A stretch of 64,000 bases of DNA from Sphingomonas bisphenolicum (GTDB lineage: Bacteria; Pseudomonadota; Alphaproteobacteria; Sphingomonadales; Sphingomonadaceae), in contig NZ_AP018817.1 in assembly GCF_024349785.1 (NCBI RefSeq), positions 3,131,501-3,195,500 of the forward strand, written 5' to 3'. Under the pieces are notes generated by a model. The model saw only the letters and a list, made by a program, of their open reading frames with translations. It was not told where the DNA came from and made no database searches. The number at the start of each line of letters is the position of its first letter. Positions within the stretch are counted from its first letter, which is position 1. The translations under genes and the position numbers were made by a program. Below are positions 45,814-55,000 of the stretch, one piece after another.

Positions 45814-48366
45814 GTGGCTGAATTCGAAAAGGTCGATCTGACAAATTGCGATCGCGAACCCATTCATCTCCTCGGCGCCATCCAGACACCTGGATTCCTG
45901 ATTGCGGTCAGCACCGACTGGATCATCGCCAGAGTATCGAAAAACATCCGTGACCTGCTGGGCCATGACCCAGAGGAACTGATCGGCACGCCGCTCCCGG
46001 GCTATGTGCCCGCCGCGCTGCTGCACGACCTGCGTAACAAGATTTCCTATCTTTCGGACCCCGATATGGTGGAGCGTCTTTTCGGCTGTCAGATCGGCAC
46101 CTCCGGGCAGCCATATGACGTTGCCATGCATTTTTCCGGGGGCCAGATCGTCATCGAAGCCGAACCCGGCATGCCGGGGGGCGGCGATTCCACCAATGCC
46201 GTCCGCGCGATGATGTCCCGCCTCGATCGCGCCAAGGATTTGAAGACCTTCTACAAGGAAGGCGCACGCCAGGTCCGCACGCTCCTCGGCTATGACCGGG
46301 TCATGGTCTACAAATTTGCCTCGAACGGCGCGGGCGAGGTGGTCGCCGAAGCCACCAAGCCAGGCATCGGCAGCTTTCTGGGGCTTCACTACCCGGCGAG
46401 CGATATCCCCCGGCAGGCCCGGGCGCTCTACAAGCGCAATCTTGTCCGTGTGATCCGCGACGTCAATCAGGAGCCCGTGGGGATCGTGCCGGAAATCGAC
46501 GCGACGGGTCAGCGCCTCGACCTCTCCCTGTCCATCCTGCGGTCCGTCTCGCCCATCCATATCGAATATCTCAAGAATATGGGTGTCGAAGCGTCCCTCT
46601 CTATCTCGATCATCGTCGATGACGAGCTGTGGGGTCTCTTCGCCTGTCACAATTATGCGCCCCGCGCGCCCACGTTCGAGCGCCGCTCGGTGTGCGAACT
46701 GTTCGCCGAGATGTTTTCCATGCGGCTGGAATCGCGCGAGCGCCGCCTGATCACCGACTATGAACGGCGCGCACGCGACATTTCGGACCAGCTACTCGGG
46801 GCCGTGGCGTCGGACGAGACGCTGCTTAACGACCCCGACTGGCTCGGCGACATTATGACGAGCGCGATTCCTGCGGATGGCGTGGGCATCTGGATCAACG
46901 GCAATTATGCCTTTTCCGGCTCGACTCCGCCTACCGAGGATTTCCGCCGCATCATTCGCGCGCTCAACGGACTGGCGGCGGGACGGGTTTATACCACCGA
47001 TCATATCGGCAGCCTCATCGAGCGTGCCCGCGGCTTTGCCAAAGAAGCGGCTGGTTTGCTCGCGATCCCCATCTCGCGGTCGCCGCGCGACTATGTCGTG
47101 CTCTTTCGTTCGGAGCTGAAACAATCGGTGCGCTGGGCTGGCGATCCGCACAAGCCCGTCGAATATGGCCCGAACGGGCCACGTCTGACGCCGCGCGAGA
47201 GCTTCGCCGAATGGCAGGAGGAAGTCGATGGCCATGCCGAACCGTTCGCGCCTTCAGAAATCCGCGTCGCGGAGACCCTGCGCGCGACCCTGATCGAGGT
47301 GGTGCTAAGACTGGCCGACGAGGCGGCGGCTGAGCGGCGGCAATCGACGGCGCGCCAGGAGATGTTGATCGCCGAACTCAACCATCGCGTCCGCAACATC
47401 CTCGGCGTGATCCGCGGACTTATCCGCCAGTCTCAGCCGGACAATGAGGAAGTCCGCGACTTCGTGAAGCTGGTCGATGGCCGTATCCATGCCCTCGCCC
47501 GCGCCCACAACCAGATCACCGACGACCATTGGGGACCGGCTCCACTCGAAGCGCTGATCGAGGCGGAGGCCGCCGCCTTCGCCGCCACGCGTCAGAGCGC
47601 CATCATATCCAACGGCAGTCCCGTCCTTTTGAATCCGCAAGCCTATTCGACCATGGCGTTGGTGATCCATGAACTCGTCACCAACTCCACCAAATATGGC
47701 AGCCTGTCCGGTGAGGGCGAGGTCCATATCAATTGGTCTCGCGATCACAAAGGTGATCTCGTCCTGATTTGGCATGAGGTGGGCGGGCCGCCCGTGTCTC
47801 CGCCTAGGCGCAAGGGGTTCGGCACCACGATCGTCAATCGCTCCGTTCCCTATGACTTGGGCGGGCATGCGACCATCGACTATGCATCCGATGGCGTTCG
47901 GGCGGAATTCTGCATTCCCGCCCGGCATGTTTCCGAACCCAAATCCTATGATGCGCCCAATATCCGCATCTCGCGCAAGCCTGTCTCCAGCCAGCAGCCG
48001 GTCGATCCCGACCTTTTGGGACGTAAAACCGTGCTATTGGTCGAGGATAGCCTCATCATCGCGCTCGACGCGGAGGACATACTGGACCGCTTCGGCGCAG
48101 CGGTCGCGACCGCATCCACTCCCGAGGCCGCGCACGATATCCTCGACAAGGAGCGCGTCGATTTCGCAATATTGGACATCAATCTAGGCGACCAGACCAG
48201 CTTCGGCATCGCCGATCGGCTCAACGAATTGGGCATCCCCTTCTTTTTCGCCTCTGGCTATGGCGAGCAGGCGAACCTGCCGATGGAGCATCGCTCGGCA
48301 ACAGTAGTGCAAAAGCCTTACACGACACACAATATCGCCAAGACAATCGATGATCTCTTCGGCTGA
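45814..48366 (+). CDS. bphP: Bacteriophytochrome histidine kinase with C-terminal receiver
   Basis: 850 residues from the GTG at 45814 (AGGA five bases upstream). The photosensory core is complete: PAS with LTNCDREPIHLLGAIQ (biliverdin-binding Cys about 12), GAF with YPASDIPRQARALYKRN, and PHY with the PRESF tongue motif. The kinase has AELNHRVRNILGVIRG (HWE/HisKA_2 type) and HELVTNSTKYG. A receiver follows (LLVEDSLIIALDAE, FAILDINLGDQ, VVQKPY). It senses red/far-red light in the cytosol. A heme oxygenase to make biliverdin is not in the window. Confidence 0.95.
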   Translation: MAEFEKVDLTNCDREPIHLLGAIQTPGFLIAVSTDWIIARVSKNIRDLLGHDPEELIGTPLPGYVPAALLHDLRNKISYLSDPDMVERLFGCQIGTSGQPYDVAMHFSGGQIVIEAEPGMPGGGDSTNAVRAMMSRLDRAKDLKTFYKEGARQVRTLLGYDRVMVYKFASNGAGEVVAEATKPGIGSFLGLHYPASDIPRQARALYKRNLVRVIRDVNQEPVGIVPEIDATGQRLDLSLSILRSVSPIHIEYLKNMGVEASLSISIIVDDELWGLFACHNYAPRAPTFERRSVCELFAEMFSMRLESRERRLITDYERRARDISDQLLGAVASDETLLNDPDWLGDIMTSAIPADGVGIWINGNYAFSGSTPPTEDFRRIIRALNGLAAGRVYTTDHIGSLIERARGFAKEAAGLLAIPISRSPRDYVVLFRSELKQSVRWAGDPHKPVEYGPNGPRLTPRESFAEWQEEVDGHAEPFAPSEIRVAETLRATLIEVVLRLADEAAAERRQSTARQEMLIAELNHRVRNILGVIRGLIRQSQPDNEEVRDFVKLVDGRIHALARAHNQITDDHWGPAPLEALIEAEAAAFAATRQSAIISNGSPVLLNPQAYSTMALVIHELVTNSTKYGSLSGEGEVHINWSRDHKGDLVLIWHEVGGPPVSPPRRKGFGTTIVNRSVPYDLGGHATIDYASDGVRAEFCIPARHVSEPKSYDAPNIRISRKPVSSQQPVDPDLLGRKTVLLVEDSLIIALDAEDILDRFGAAVATASTPEAAHDILDKERVDFAILDINLGDQTSFGIADRLNELGIPFFFASGYGEQANLPMEHRSATVVQKPYTTHNIAKTIDDLFG

Positions 48367-48902
48367 ACCTGCTTCTGCAATGATAGGAACAGCTACCATT
48401 GCTATCGGCCAATCAATTGCCCCGCCCCTTATCTCATGAAGGTGTATCCCCGATAATCGCTAGGTGAGCAGACTGGCTGCTGGCTTCCGGAAATCGGCAG
48501 GCAATCCTCGCTCAGTTTTTCCGAACGAAATTACTCAGTCTGAGTATCAGCTTGATACCTGTCGCTGATAACCTCGCCGTCCGGCAGTTCTTGGACACTC
48601 AGCGAATAATTTGGCAAGCCAGCAGGATGATAAGGGCCGCGACTGCGCCAGCAACCAACGGAAATAGCTCAACTTTCAAAGCGCGCCGAGGCGAAAGCTT
48701 TCCCTGTGCCTGAGTCCGCCTCCATCGCCGGCCCATCACCCCCGAAGTTGCGGACAACCTCGCGCGGCCTATCACTCGCTTTTGCAGCCTTGACCATGCA
48801 AGGTAGCCATCCTGTAACATTATTGGGGCTGGATTAGGTTATTATCGGTTGGCACACCAGTAGCGAGATAGGAGATACTACGATACCGCGCACGGCGGGA
48901 AC
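48367..48902. other. Gene-poor stretch between bphP and the IS cluster
   Basis: 536 bp. The only candidate gene is the small membrane-protein frame at 48599-48820, listed separately. The 48820-48902 part borders the IS3 element and shows no transposase remnant, although the other side of that element does. Confidence 0.5.
48599..48820 (-). CDS. Possible small tail-anchored membrane protein
   Basis: The frame gives 73 residues from the ATG at 48820, which has no ribosome site. A start at ATG 48736, just after GGGGGTG, would give 45 residues. Both end in a basic stretch (RRWRRTQAQGKLSPRRALK) and one C-terminal hydrophobic helix (FPLVAGAVAALIILLAC). A positive-inside, C-anchored protein is plausible, but no family is recognised. 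Confidence 0.3.
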   Translation of the reverse strand: MLQDGYLAWSRLQKRVIGRARLSATSGVMGRRWRRTQAQGKLSPRRALKVELFPLVAGAVAALIILLACQIIR

Positions 48903-49312
48903 TGAACCGCGCCGGGTCTATCGGAGGCATTGGGTTGTGAGTCACGCTGCCATATCGATGTTGTCTGCGGCAGCATAATATTGATCTTCGGCTTCGGCAG
49001 GCGGGATGTTGCCGATGGGTTCCAGCAGCCGACGATGGTTGAACCAGTCGACCCACTCGAGCGTGGCATATTCAACGGCTTCGAAGCTGCGCCACGGCCC
49101 GCGCCGGTGGATCACCTCTGCCTTGTAGAGGCCATTGATGGTCTCGGCCAAAGCGTTGTCGTAGCTGTCGCCGACGCTACCGACCGAAGGTTCGATCCCG
49201 GCCTCGGCGAGGCGCTCGGTATACTTGATGGACACGTATTGCGATCCACGGTCGCTATGATGGATGAGGCCGCCCCGATGGGTCGGCTGGCGATCATGAA
49301 GCGCCTGCTCTA

Positions 49313-50133
49313 AGGCTTGTGGGGATTCACCGGGAATTGATGACGGCTGCAGCGAGGTGGATCATGGCCTCGAAGCTGCGATCGGTTTTGCAGGCGCGCA
49401 TGGCGATACGCTTGAATTCCTTGAGTTTGCAGAAGAAGTTTTCGATGAGGTGGCGCCACTTGTACATTTCGGCGTCGAGCGGGATGGGTCTGGCGCGTCG
49501 CGGGTGCTGCGAGATGACGATTTTTGCACCCCGCTCGTTGAGATCGGCGACGATATCGTTGCTGTCGAAAGCCTTGTCAGCGAGCAGTGCGCCGAACTTG
49601 ATGCCGTCGATGAGTGGAGCAACGCCAACCGTGTCGAAGCGGTGGCCGGGCATCAAGCGGAAGCGGACAAGGTTGCCCAGCGCATCGGTCAAAGCCAGGA
49701 TCTTGGTCGTCATGCCTCCTTTGGAACGACCAATGGCCTGGCTCTGAGTCCCCCTTTTGCGCCCTGGCCGTGCCGGTGAACCTTGACGATGGTGGCATCG
49801 ATCATGGCGTATTCCATGTCGGGTTCATCCGACAGAGCATCGAAAATCCGCTTGAAAACATCGGCTTCCCGCCAATCGCGAAATCGGCGGAATGCCGTGC
49901 TCCAATTGCCGAACATCGCCGGTAGGTCGCGCCATGGACTTCCAGTGCGGACAATCCACAGCACTGCCTCCACGAACAGCCGGTTGTTTCTGCCGCTGCG
50001 TCCGGGGTCGGTGATCTTGCCCAGACAGTGCGGTTCCATCTGCGCCCATTGGGCGTCCGTCAGTACAAAGCGATCCATCCAGAGTGTGAATCACAACTCC
50101 AGCAAAAGGGGAATCCTAAATCCCCACAGCCCT
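49313..50133 (-). mobile_element. IS5-family (IS427-type) element nested in the IS3 orfB
   Basis: 821 bp with inverted ends AGGCTTGTGGGGATT / AGGGCTGTGGGGATT (13 of 15 identical), flanked by a TA duplication (49311-49312 and 50134-50135). The coding region is on the minus strand and is undamaged, so it is the youngest piece of this nest. Confidence 0.92.
49327..50078 (-). CDS. IS5-family transposase made by programmed frameshift
   Basis: Two overlapping frames: the first (50078-49710) begins MDRFVLTDAQWAQMEPHCLG and contains AMIDATIVKVHRHGQG (first DDE Asp). The second (ending 49327) has LLADKAFDSNDI (second Asp) and WRHLIENFFCKLKEFK (Glu region). They meet at the slippery run AAAAGGGGG near 49765, where a -1 shift gives GTQSQAIGRSKGG and joins both parts. 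This is the usual expression mode of IS427-type elements, so the transposase may be functional. Confidence 0.88.
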
Positions 50134-50666
50134 TAGGGCATCGAGGACAAAGCTGGCATGGGCCGTTCTGCTGGCCCGCCAACCGACGATCCGTCTGGCG
50201 TAGGTGTCGATAACGAAGGCGACGTAGACGAACCCCGACCAGGTTGCGACGTAAGTGAAGTCCGACACCCACAGCATGTTCGGCGCTGGCGCGTAAAACC
50301 TGCGGTTGACGTGATCGAGCGGGCACGGCGCCGCCTTGTCGCTGATGGTCGTGCGCACCGGCTTGCCCCGGATCACCCCTGCCAGGCCCATCTCGCGCAG
50401 CAACCGCGCGACCGTACAGCGGGCGACCGGAAAGCCTTCCCGCACCATCTGCCGCCAGACCTTGCGCACGCCGTAGACCGCGAAGTTCTCGGCGAACACG
50501 CGCGCGACCTCAGGCTTGAGGGCCGCATCCTGCCGTGCTCGCGCCGACAGGCGTGTTGGATCCTGTCGCTGCGCGACGCGCTCGTGGTAGGTGGATGGGG
50601 CGATCGGCAGCACGCGGCAGATCGGCTCGACCCCATAGGCATCGCGGTGATCATCGATGAACGCGA

Positions 50667-50993
50667 TCATCGCTTGAACGGGCGGTCGAGCTCCGCCTGC
50701 GCAAAATATGCCGACGCCTTGCGGAGAATCTCGTTGGCCTGACGCAACTCGCGAACCTCGCGCTCCAGCGCCTTCACCTTGTCGGCAACCTCGGTCGGGA
50801 CACCAGCGCGCTTGCCGCTATCGACCTCGGCATTCTTCACCCACTCATGCAGCGTCTGCGGAACGCAGCCGATCTTCTCCGCGATCGACACCACAGCTGC
50901 CCAGCGGGAGGGATAATCGCGCTCATGATCGGCCACCATCCGCACCGCACGCTCGCGCACTTCCGGTGCAAACTTGTTCGTCGTCTTGCTCAT
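50667..50993 (-). CDS. IS3-family orfA (helix-turn-helix)
   Basis: 108 residues. The helix-turn-helix is in [20 protein letters not shown], followed by a leucine-zipper-like coiled coil ([26 protein letters not shown]). Its stop overlaps the orfB start by 4 nt, as is common for IS3 elements, in which orfA and orfB are joined by frameshifting. Confidence 0.93.
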   Translation of the reverse strand: MSKTTNKFAPEVRERAVRMVADHERDYPSRWAAVVSIAEKIGCVPQTLHEWVKNAEVDSGKRAGVPTEVADKVKALEREVRELRQANEILRKASAYFAQAELDRPFKR

Positions 50994-51046
50994 ACAGGCT
51001 CCACCTTCTCAGGAGTTGGAGCCTCCGGCAAACCCGGCGCGGTTCA

Positions 51047-51590
51047 GTCAGCGTCATAAGCCTTGTCCGCCAGCACGATGGTGTGGGGGCCAAGATGGTC
51101 GAGCAGCGTGTCCGCGACCTGCCCGTCATGAGCTTGGCCAGCGGTCAGGCCGAGACGGATCGGGAGCCCCTGCGCATCGACGACCGCGTGGATTTTGGTC
51201 GTAAGTCCACCTCGGGAACGACCGAGACAATGATCTCGATCCCCCTTTTTGCCGTCGCGGCCTGTTGGTGGACGCGAACGGAGGTGCTGTCGATCATTTG
51301 GATGTCGCCGTCATGGGCAGCGGTGACGGCGTCCATCATCCGGTCCCAGACACCAGCCTTCCCCCATCGCACGAAGCGATTGTAGCATGTCGTGCGCGGC
51401 CCATAGCGCTCGGGCAAGTCGCGCCACGGCGCACCGGACCGCAGCACCCAAAAGATGCCGTTCAGAACGCGCCGATCATCGACGCGCGGCACTCCTCTGG
51501 ATTTGTTGGGCAACAGCGGCTCGATCACGCGCCATTCGAAATCGGTCAGATCATATCGGCTCATGCCGATGCTGAATCAGATTCAGGGGC
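51047..51590 (-). mobile_element. Remnant of an IS5-family element, truncated by the IS3 element
   Basis: The start of the transposase (51564-51145) reads MSRYDLTDFEWRVIEPLLPN and IQMIDSTSVRVHQQ (first Asp). After a slippery AAAAAGGGGG run, the -1 frame continues GRSRGGLTTKIHAVVDAQGL and ends at ADKAYDAD exactly where the IS3 element begins at 51046. The remaining third is not on the far side of the IS3 copy. The outer end is near TGAATCTGATTCAG at 51570-51585. Confidence 0.88.
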
Positions 51591-51619
51591 AGATGTAATC
51601 CACCAAACGGATTTTCGCG

Positions 51620-52015
51620 TTATCCCGTGCATTCATCGAGAGATTTGTGTTGATAGTCGCGAAGGAGGCCTTCCTTTCCTAAGGCAACGCGAACCACTGG
51701 TCCCGCGCTCGTATGTAACACACGATAGAAGCGGTCTTCCGAAGGCGTAAAAATCAAACGGCCATCAACGATGGCCGCGTCCATTGGCACACGAAGCACT
51801 GTTCCGACTTTTGGCAGTTCGTAACGATAGGACACACCCTTTCCGTCACCGGCAAATTTCACGGTAGAAGCATCGATGACAAACCACGGCGCATCTGGGG
51901 CGACGTAACAACCGAGAATAGGGCTAGGGTCTTGGGCGGATGGCTCAGGAAAACTCGGACTGCACGAGCCCGCAAGCATTGCGAATATGAGGCAATAGGC
52001 GATGCGCGATATCAT
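51620..52015 (-). CDS. Putative lipoprotein of unknown function
   Basis: 131 residues from the ATG at 52015; a TTG at 52021 has better spacing to AAGAGGGG and is an alternative. The N-terminus is a lipoprotein signal (RIAYCLIFAMLAGSC), giving a short mature protein of about 112 residues with Cys at the new N-terminus. The mature part has mostly strand-forming composition (GCYVAPDAPWFVIDASTVKF). No family is recognised. It is one of the few non-IS genes left in this region. Confidence 0.65.
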   Translation of the reverse strand: MISRIAYCLIFAMLAGSCSPSFPEPSAQDPSPILGCYVAPDAPWFVIDASTVKFAGDGKGVSYRYELPKVGTVLRVPMDAAIVDGRLIFTPSEDRFYRVLHTSAGPVVRVALGKEGLLRDYQHKSLDECTG

Positions 52016-52094
52016 GCCCAATGAATAGCCCCTCTTGCGCGATCATCAATAACGATCCGCCACGTTCGAGTGATGCGATTTATGGGTTCACGAC

Positions 52095-53054
52095 CTAGTT
52101 GTTCAGTCCCGGCATCTGGTGGATCGGATTAACGATGAATCGGTCTGGCTCTGAAGTCCAGGTTTTTGTGATGTATTCGTATGGTGTGAGGCCGCTGAGC
52201 GTCTTGAGCCGCCGCGCGAAGTTATAGGCGGCCATGAAGTCTGCAAGGTGCGTGCGCAATTGCTCGTGGCTTTCGTAGTGGAAGCGTTTGACGGTCGCCT
52301 CCTTGATGGTGCGATTCATCCGCTCGACCTGGCCGTTGGTCCATGGATGGTTTGGCTTGGTGAGCCGATGCTCGATGTCGTTGGCTTCGCAGATCATGTC
52401 GAAGCGCATCTGACGCGAGAACGCTGTGTTGCGGTTGCGCGGCTGGTCAGCGAACTGGATGCCATTATCCGTCAGGATCGTGTGAATACGATAGGGAACG
52501 GCTTCCAGCAGGTGTTCGAGAAACCCCCACGCCGTTCGCCGATCAGCTTTGTCGGCGAGTTGGGTGACAGCAAACTTGCTGGTGCGGTCGATGCCGACGA
52601 ACAGGTAGAGCTTGCCTTCGGCAGTCTGCACCTCGGCGATGTCCATGTGGAAGAAGCCGATCGGATAGCGTTTGAAGCGTTGACGCTTGGGCTTGTCACC
52701 TTCGATGTCTGGCAGACGAGAGATGCCATGCCGCTGGAGGCAACGGTGTAGGGCCGACCGCGTTAGATGCGGTATCGTCGGCTGCAAGGCGTAGAGGCAG
52801 TCGTCCAGGGGCAGCAGTGTGTGTCGCCGGAACGCGACAACCATCGCCTCCTCGGCTTCGGACAAAATGGTGGAATGAGGGGCCTTCGGCCCGGTCTTCA
52901 AATCCTCGACGGTTGCCCGCTTGCGCCACTTCGCCACAGTCTTGGGGTTGATCCCCAGTTCCCGGCTCAGCGTCGCGAGCGAAGCTTGCGATCGCTGTAT
53001 TGCTGCTCGGACGGCGTGCGTCATCGTGGCGCTCCCGTGACGTACTTGCCCCAT
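52095..53054 (-). CDS. IS481-family transposase
   Basis: 319 residues from the ATG at 53054 (GGAAGC upstream), giving the usual MGQVRHGSATMTHAVRAA start. A helix-turn-helix (SLATLSRELGINPKTVAKWR) precedes the integrase core: FFHMDIAEVQTAEGKLY (Asp), ILTDNGIQFAD (Asp) and WTNGQVERMNRTIKEAT (Glu). The stop codon TAG lies outside the element, in the duplicated target CCTAGT. No lesion is seen. Confidence 0.95.
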   Translation of the reverse strand: MGQVRHGSATMTHAVRAAIQRSQASLATLSRELGINPKTVAKWRKRATVEDLKTGPKAPHSTILSEAEEAMVVAFRRHTLLPLDDCLYALQPTIPHLTRSALHRCLQRHGISRLPDIEGDKPKRQRFKRYPIGFFHMDIAEVQTAEGKLYLFVGIDRTSKFAVTQLADKADRRTAWGFLEHLLEAVPYRIHTILTDNGIQFADQPRNRNTAFSRQMRFDMICEANDIEHRLTKPNHPWTNGQVERMNRTIKEATVKRFHYESHEQLRTHLADFMAAYNFARRLKTLSGLTPYEYITKTWTSEPDRFIVNPIHQMPGLNN

Positions 53055-53110
53055 AATGCTTCCTTCCATTCCAACAAAAGGATCGCACCATCAAACCGTG
53101 GGATCAAACA
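52100..53110 (-). mobile_element. IS481-family insertion sequence with NCTAGN target duplication
   Basis: 1011 bp, ends TGTTCAGTCCC and (inverted) TGTTTGATCCC, flanked by CCTAGT at 52094-52099 and 53111-53116. A 6-bp NCTAGN duplication is the known IS481 target. The complete ends and intact gene suggest a recent insertion. Confidence 0.93.
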
Positions 53111-53179
53111 CCTAGTAGGAATTGTGTCAGGGGAAATGGGGCTGTAGCCTCGCAGCGCACCCATCAATGCGATGTCCAC

Positions 53180-53209
53180 AAAAACGGCCCCGCCATTTCT
53201 GACGGGGCC
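53180..53209 (-). terminator. Rho-independent terminator of the small membrane-protein gene
   Basis: On the minus strand: GGCCCCG, 10-base loop, CGGGGCC, then GTTTTTG. It lies 88 bp past the stop of the gene at 53297-53575. Confidence 0.75.
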
Positions 53210-53296
53210 TGCGGGTGCGGATGATCGCGGGGGACAGGGGTTTCATCCGATGCTGAAAAAACGGATTACCCCGCAACCTCTTCCATAGACGCTGGA

Positions 53297-53575
53297 TTAT
53301 TCCTCGCCATTATCCTTCACGCCGACGGTCGGGACGTCGATCTCTTCCCTCTTGGTGCCGACGACAACTTCCTTGCTGTCCACATCGACCTTGGGAAGCG
53401 CTCCGCCCTTCACGCTGACTTCCGGCATGTCGCCTTCCTTCACATCAGCTGACCAAAATCCAGTCGCGAACAGTACGCCGACAATTGCCAGTGCGACGAT
53501 GAGCACAATTGCAATCGTTCGTCCTGCTCCGCTCCTTTTAACGACCACCCGGTCGTCATAACGATGATCGGCCAT
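53297..53575 (-). CDS. Small single-pass membrane protein, likely stress-induced
   Basis: 92 residues from the ATG at 53575, five bases after GAGGAGG (a GTG lies one codon earlier). A basic N-terminus, one membrane helix (TIAIVLIVALAIVGVLFATG) and an exposed acidic tail with GFWSADVK, GGALPKVDVDSKEVVVGT and IDVPTVGVKDN. Function unknown. A paralogue at 45162-45455 carries a stop in the tail. An EcfG-type promoter lies just upstream and a terminator downstream, so it is a single-gene unit. Confidence 0.8.
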   Translation of the reverse strand: MADHRYDDRVVVKRSGAGRTIAIVLIVALAIVGVLFATGFWSADVKEGDMPEVSVKGGALPKVDVDSKEVVVGTKREEIDVPTVGVKDNGEE

Positions 53576-53605
53576 CACATCCTCCTCGATTATGGTGCAG
53601 GAGGA

Positions 53606-53630
53606 AACGAGAGGCGAAACTTTCTGTTCC
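53606..53630 (-). promoter_or_regulatory. EcfG-type general stress promoter
   Basis: On the minus strand GGAAC (53630-53626), 16 bp, CGTT (53609-53606). Both boxes and the spacing fit the consensus, and the -10 lies 31 bp before the ATG of the small membrane-protein gene. Confidence 0.65.
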
Positions 53631-53676
53631 GGACGGGCAATATTTCAGTAACCGATCAAGCGTTCCGAGGACTGGA

Positions 53677-53910
53677 TCAGTTGGACGTCGAATATTCGTT
53701 CCACGCTCTGCCTGTTGAAGGCACCAAGCTGAATGGCTCGCCTGTCGCCTTTTCCGCTGTGGCCGCAAGAAGGCGCTCAACGTCCGTCTCGCCCTCATTC
53801 GCCATCGCAATCAGGGCGTCAGCGGTATGGTGATCCGTCGTCAGGATAGCCAGCCTCCGACAAAGGGCGACGCGCCCCCGCATTCTGGCGATCAACTCCT
53901 CCTGGTTCAT
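53677..53910 (-). CDS. Small helical hypothetical protein
   Basis: 77 residues from the ATG at 53910, preceded by GAGGAG at a good distance; an in-frame ATG 12 bases earlier lacks a site. Mostly helical (NQEELIARMRGRVALCRRLA, TADALIAMANEGETDVERLL), soluble, with a less ordered C-terminus. No family is recognised. It ends about 50 bp before the EcfG-type promoter of the next minus-strand gene. Confidence 0.6.
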   Translation of the reverse strand: MNQEELIARMRGRVALCRRLAILTTDHHTADALIAMANEGETDVERLLAATAEKATGEPFSLVPSTGRAWNEYSTSN

Positions 53911-54119
53911 CGATCTCCTCACTCTTGAACTCGTGCGACGCTCATAATCAACGCGCGAGGCCTGAGTTTCCTTCCGCGAACATTGGCAGTCGCCAACTCC
54001 CTGTTCAAGCTGTCCCCTGGTGCATGGCCCCCTCTATATGGACAGGCGGCTACTCCATATCCGTCCCCAAGTGCCCCCAGCCACTTGCCGTCATGGTCGC
54101 GGCCATGGCCTGTTCTCTC

Positions 54120-54642
54120 GATCCCGAAGCCCCCGCCGGCGAAGTGCTGCGCCTTGGCACGATCGCCTCCGTCGATCCGCCAATGCGACGTGCACCGTGC
54201 GCAGCGGCGACATCCTCACCGGCGACCTGCCTTGAATCGCCCAGCGCGCCGGCAGGGTGCGCTGCTGGTCGCCGCCCACCGAGGGCGGACAATGTCTGTT
54301 GCTCGCGCCCGAAGGCGACCTAGCCAATGGCCTGGTCATTGTCGGCCTCTATTCGAACGTCTATCCGCCGCCCTCGACCTATCCCAATGTCAACCTGATC
54401 CAATATGATGACGACGCGGTCATCGGCTAAGACCAAGCCGACCACCTCCTGACCGCTATCCTGCCGGAACGCGGGACCGTGCGCGTGGAAGCGAGCGCCG
54501 GCATTGAGATCAAGGGACCGGTGCGGGTGGATGGCGACATCAGCGCCACCGGCGAGCGAAGGCGGACGACATCATCCCGCGCGATCATATTCATGACAAG
54601 GTCCAGTCGGGCGGCAGCCTGTCGGGCAAGGCCCAGCCATGA
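54120..54642 (+). pseudogene. Decayed phage baseplate assembly protein V (P2-like)
   Basis: Recognisable gpV segments run in order but are broken: LRLGTIASVDP, then a shift, ATCTVRSGDILTGDLP, a TGA where Trp is expected, IAQRAGRVRCWSPPTE, LAPEGDLANGLVIVGLYSNV, a TAA where Tyr is expected, DQADHLLTAILPERGTVRVE and, after another shift, DHIHDKVQSGGSLSGKAQP. The stop overlaps the next gene (ATGA), keeping the phage layout. It cannot make a full protein. Confidence 0.8.
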
Positions 54643-54990
54643 GCGCGATGCACCGCAGCAGCGTCATCGTGATCGACGGCGACGGAGATATCCGCCAGTC
54701 GGTCAGCGACATCCTCTCGACCGAGATCGGCACGCTGGTCGGCCGCCGCGACTATGGCTCGCTCGTCCCCACCCTGATCGACAAGCCCATGACCGGGCCG
54801 AACATCCTGCCCCTGTTCGCCGCCGTCCTGGCGCTCGCCTGCTGGGAGGATTGAATCCGCGTGACCCGCGTCAGCCTGGTCGCGGGCGAGCGCGCCGGTT
54901 CGGCTGCGCTGGCGATCGACGCCCGACGTAAGGGCGCAGCCAGCAACGCCAGCCTCTCCCGCATCGTCCTGCCCCTCATCGCCAAGAGAA
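54639..54990 (+). pseudogene. Decayed phage baseplate wedge protein W (gp25-like)
   Basis: MSAMHRSSVIVIDGDGDIRQ and ILSTEIGTLVGRRDYGSLVP are typical of gpW/gp25-like baseplate proteins. The frame is stopped by TGA at 54852-54854 after ALACWED, and continues in the same frame as IRVTRVSLVAGERAGSAALA. A CGA-to-TGA change at the Arg position accounts for the stop. A 71-residue fragment may still be made. Confidence 0.8.
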
Positions 54991-55000
54991 AGGTCCATCC

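Larger units (their letters stand above)
48942..50670 (-). pseudogene. IS3 transposase orfB, split by the nested IS5 element
   Basis: The N-terminal part (50670-50134) reads through the first two acidic residues (WVSDFTYVATWSGFVYVAF with the DDE Asp) to FVLDAL. The C-terminal part (49312-48942) continues EQALHDRQPTHRGGLIHHSD, YDNALAETINGLYKAEVI and the family's ending. Taking out 49313-50133 and one copy of TA joins them in frame as VLDALEQALHD. The gene was intact until the insertion. Confidence 0.93.
48903..51046 (-). mobile_element. IS3-family element, interrupted by an IS5-family element
   Basis: Terminal inverted repeats TGAACCGCGCCGGGT..CGGAGGC are found at 48903 and, inverted, ending at 51046. 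orfA and orfB lie on the minus strand; orfB is split by the IS5 copy at 49313-50133. The flanks do not match (AAC on the left, GTC on the right), so there is no target duplication: the left flank has been changed, probably by an adjacent deletion that also removed the rest of the IS5 remnant on the right. Confidence 0.9.

Noticed and set aside
45632..45841. 69-codon plus-strand frame just before bphP
   Set aside because: No ribosome site, no recognisable sequence, and it overlaps the phytochrome start; more likely leader DNA.
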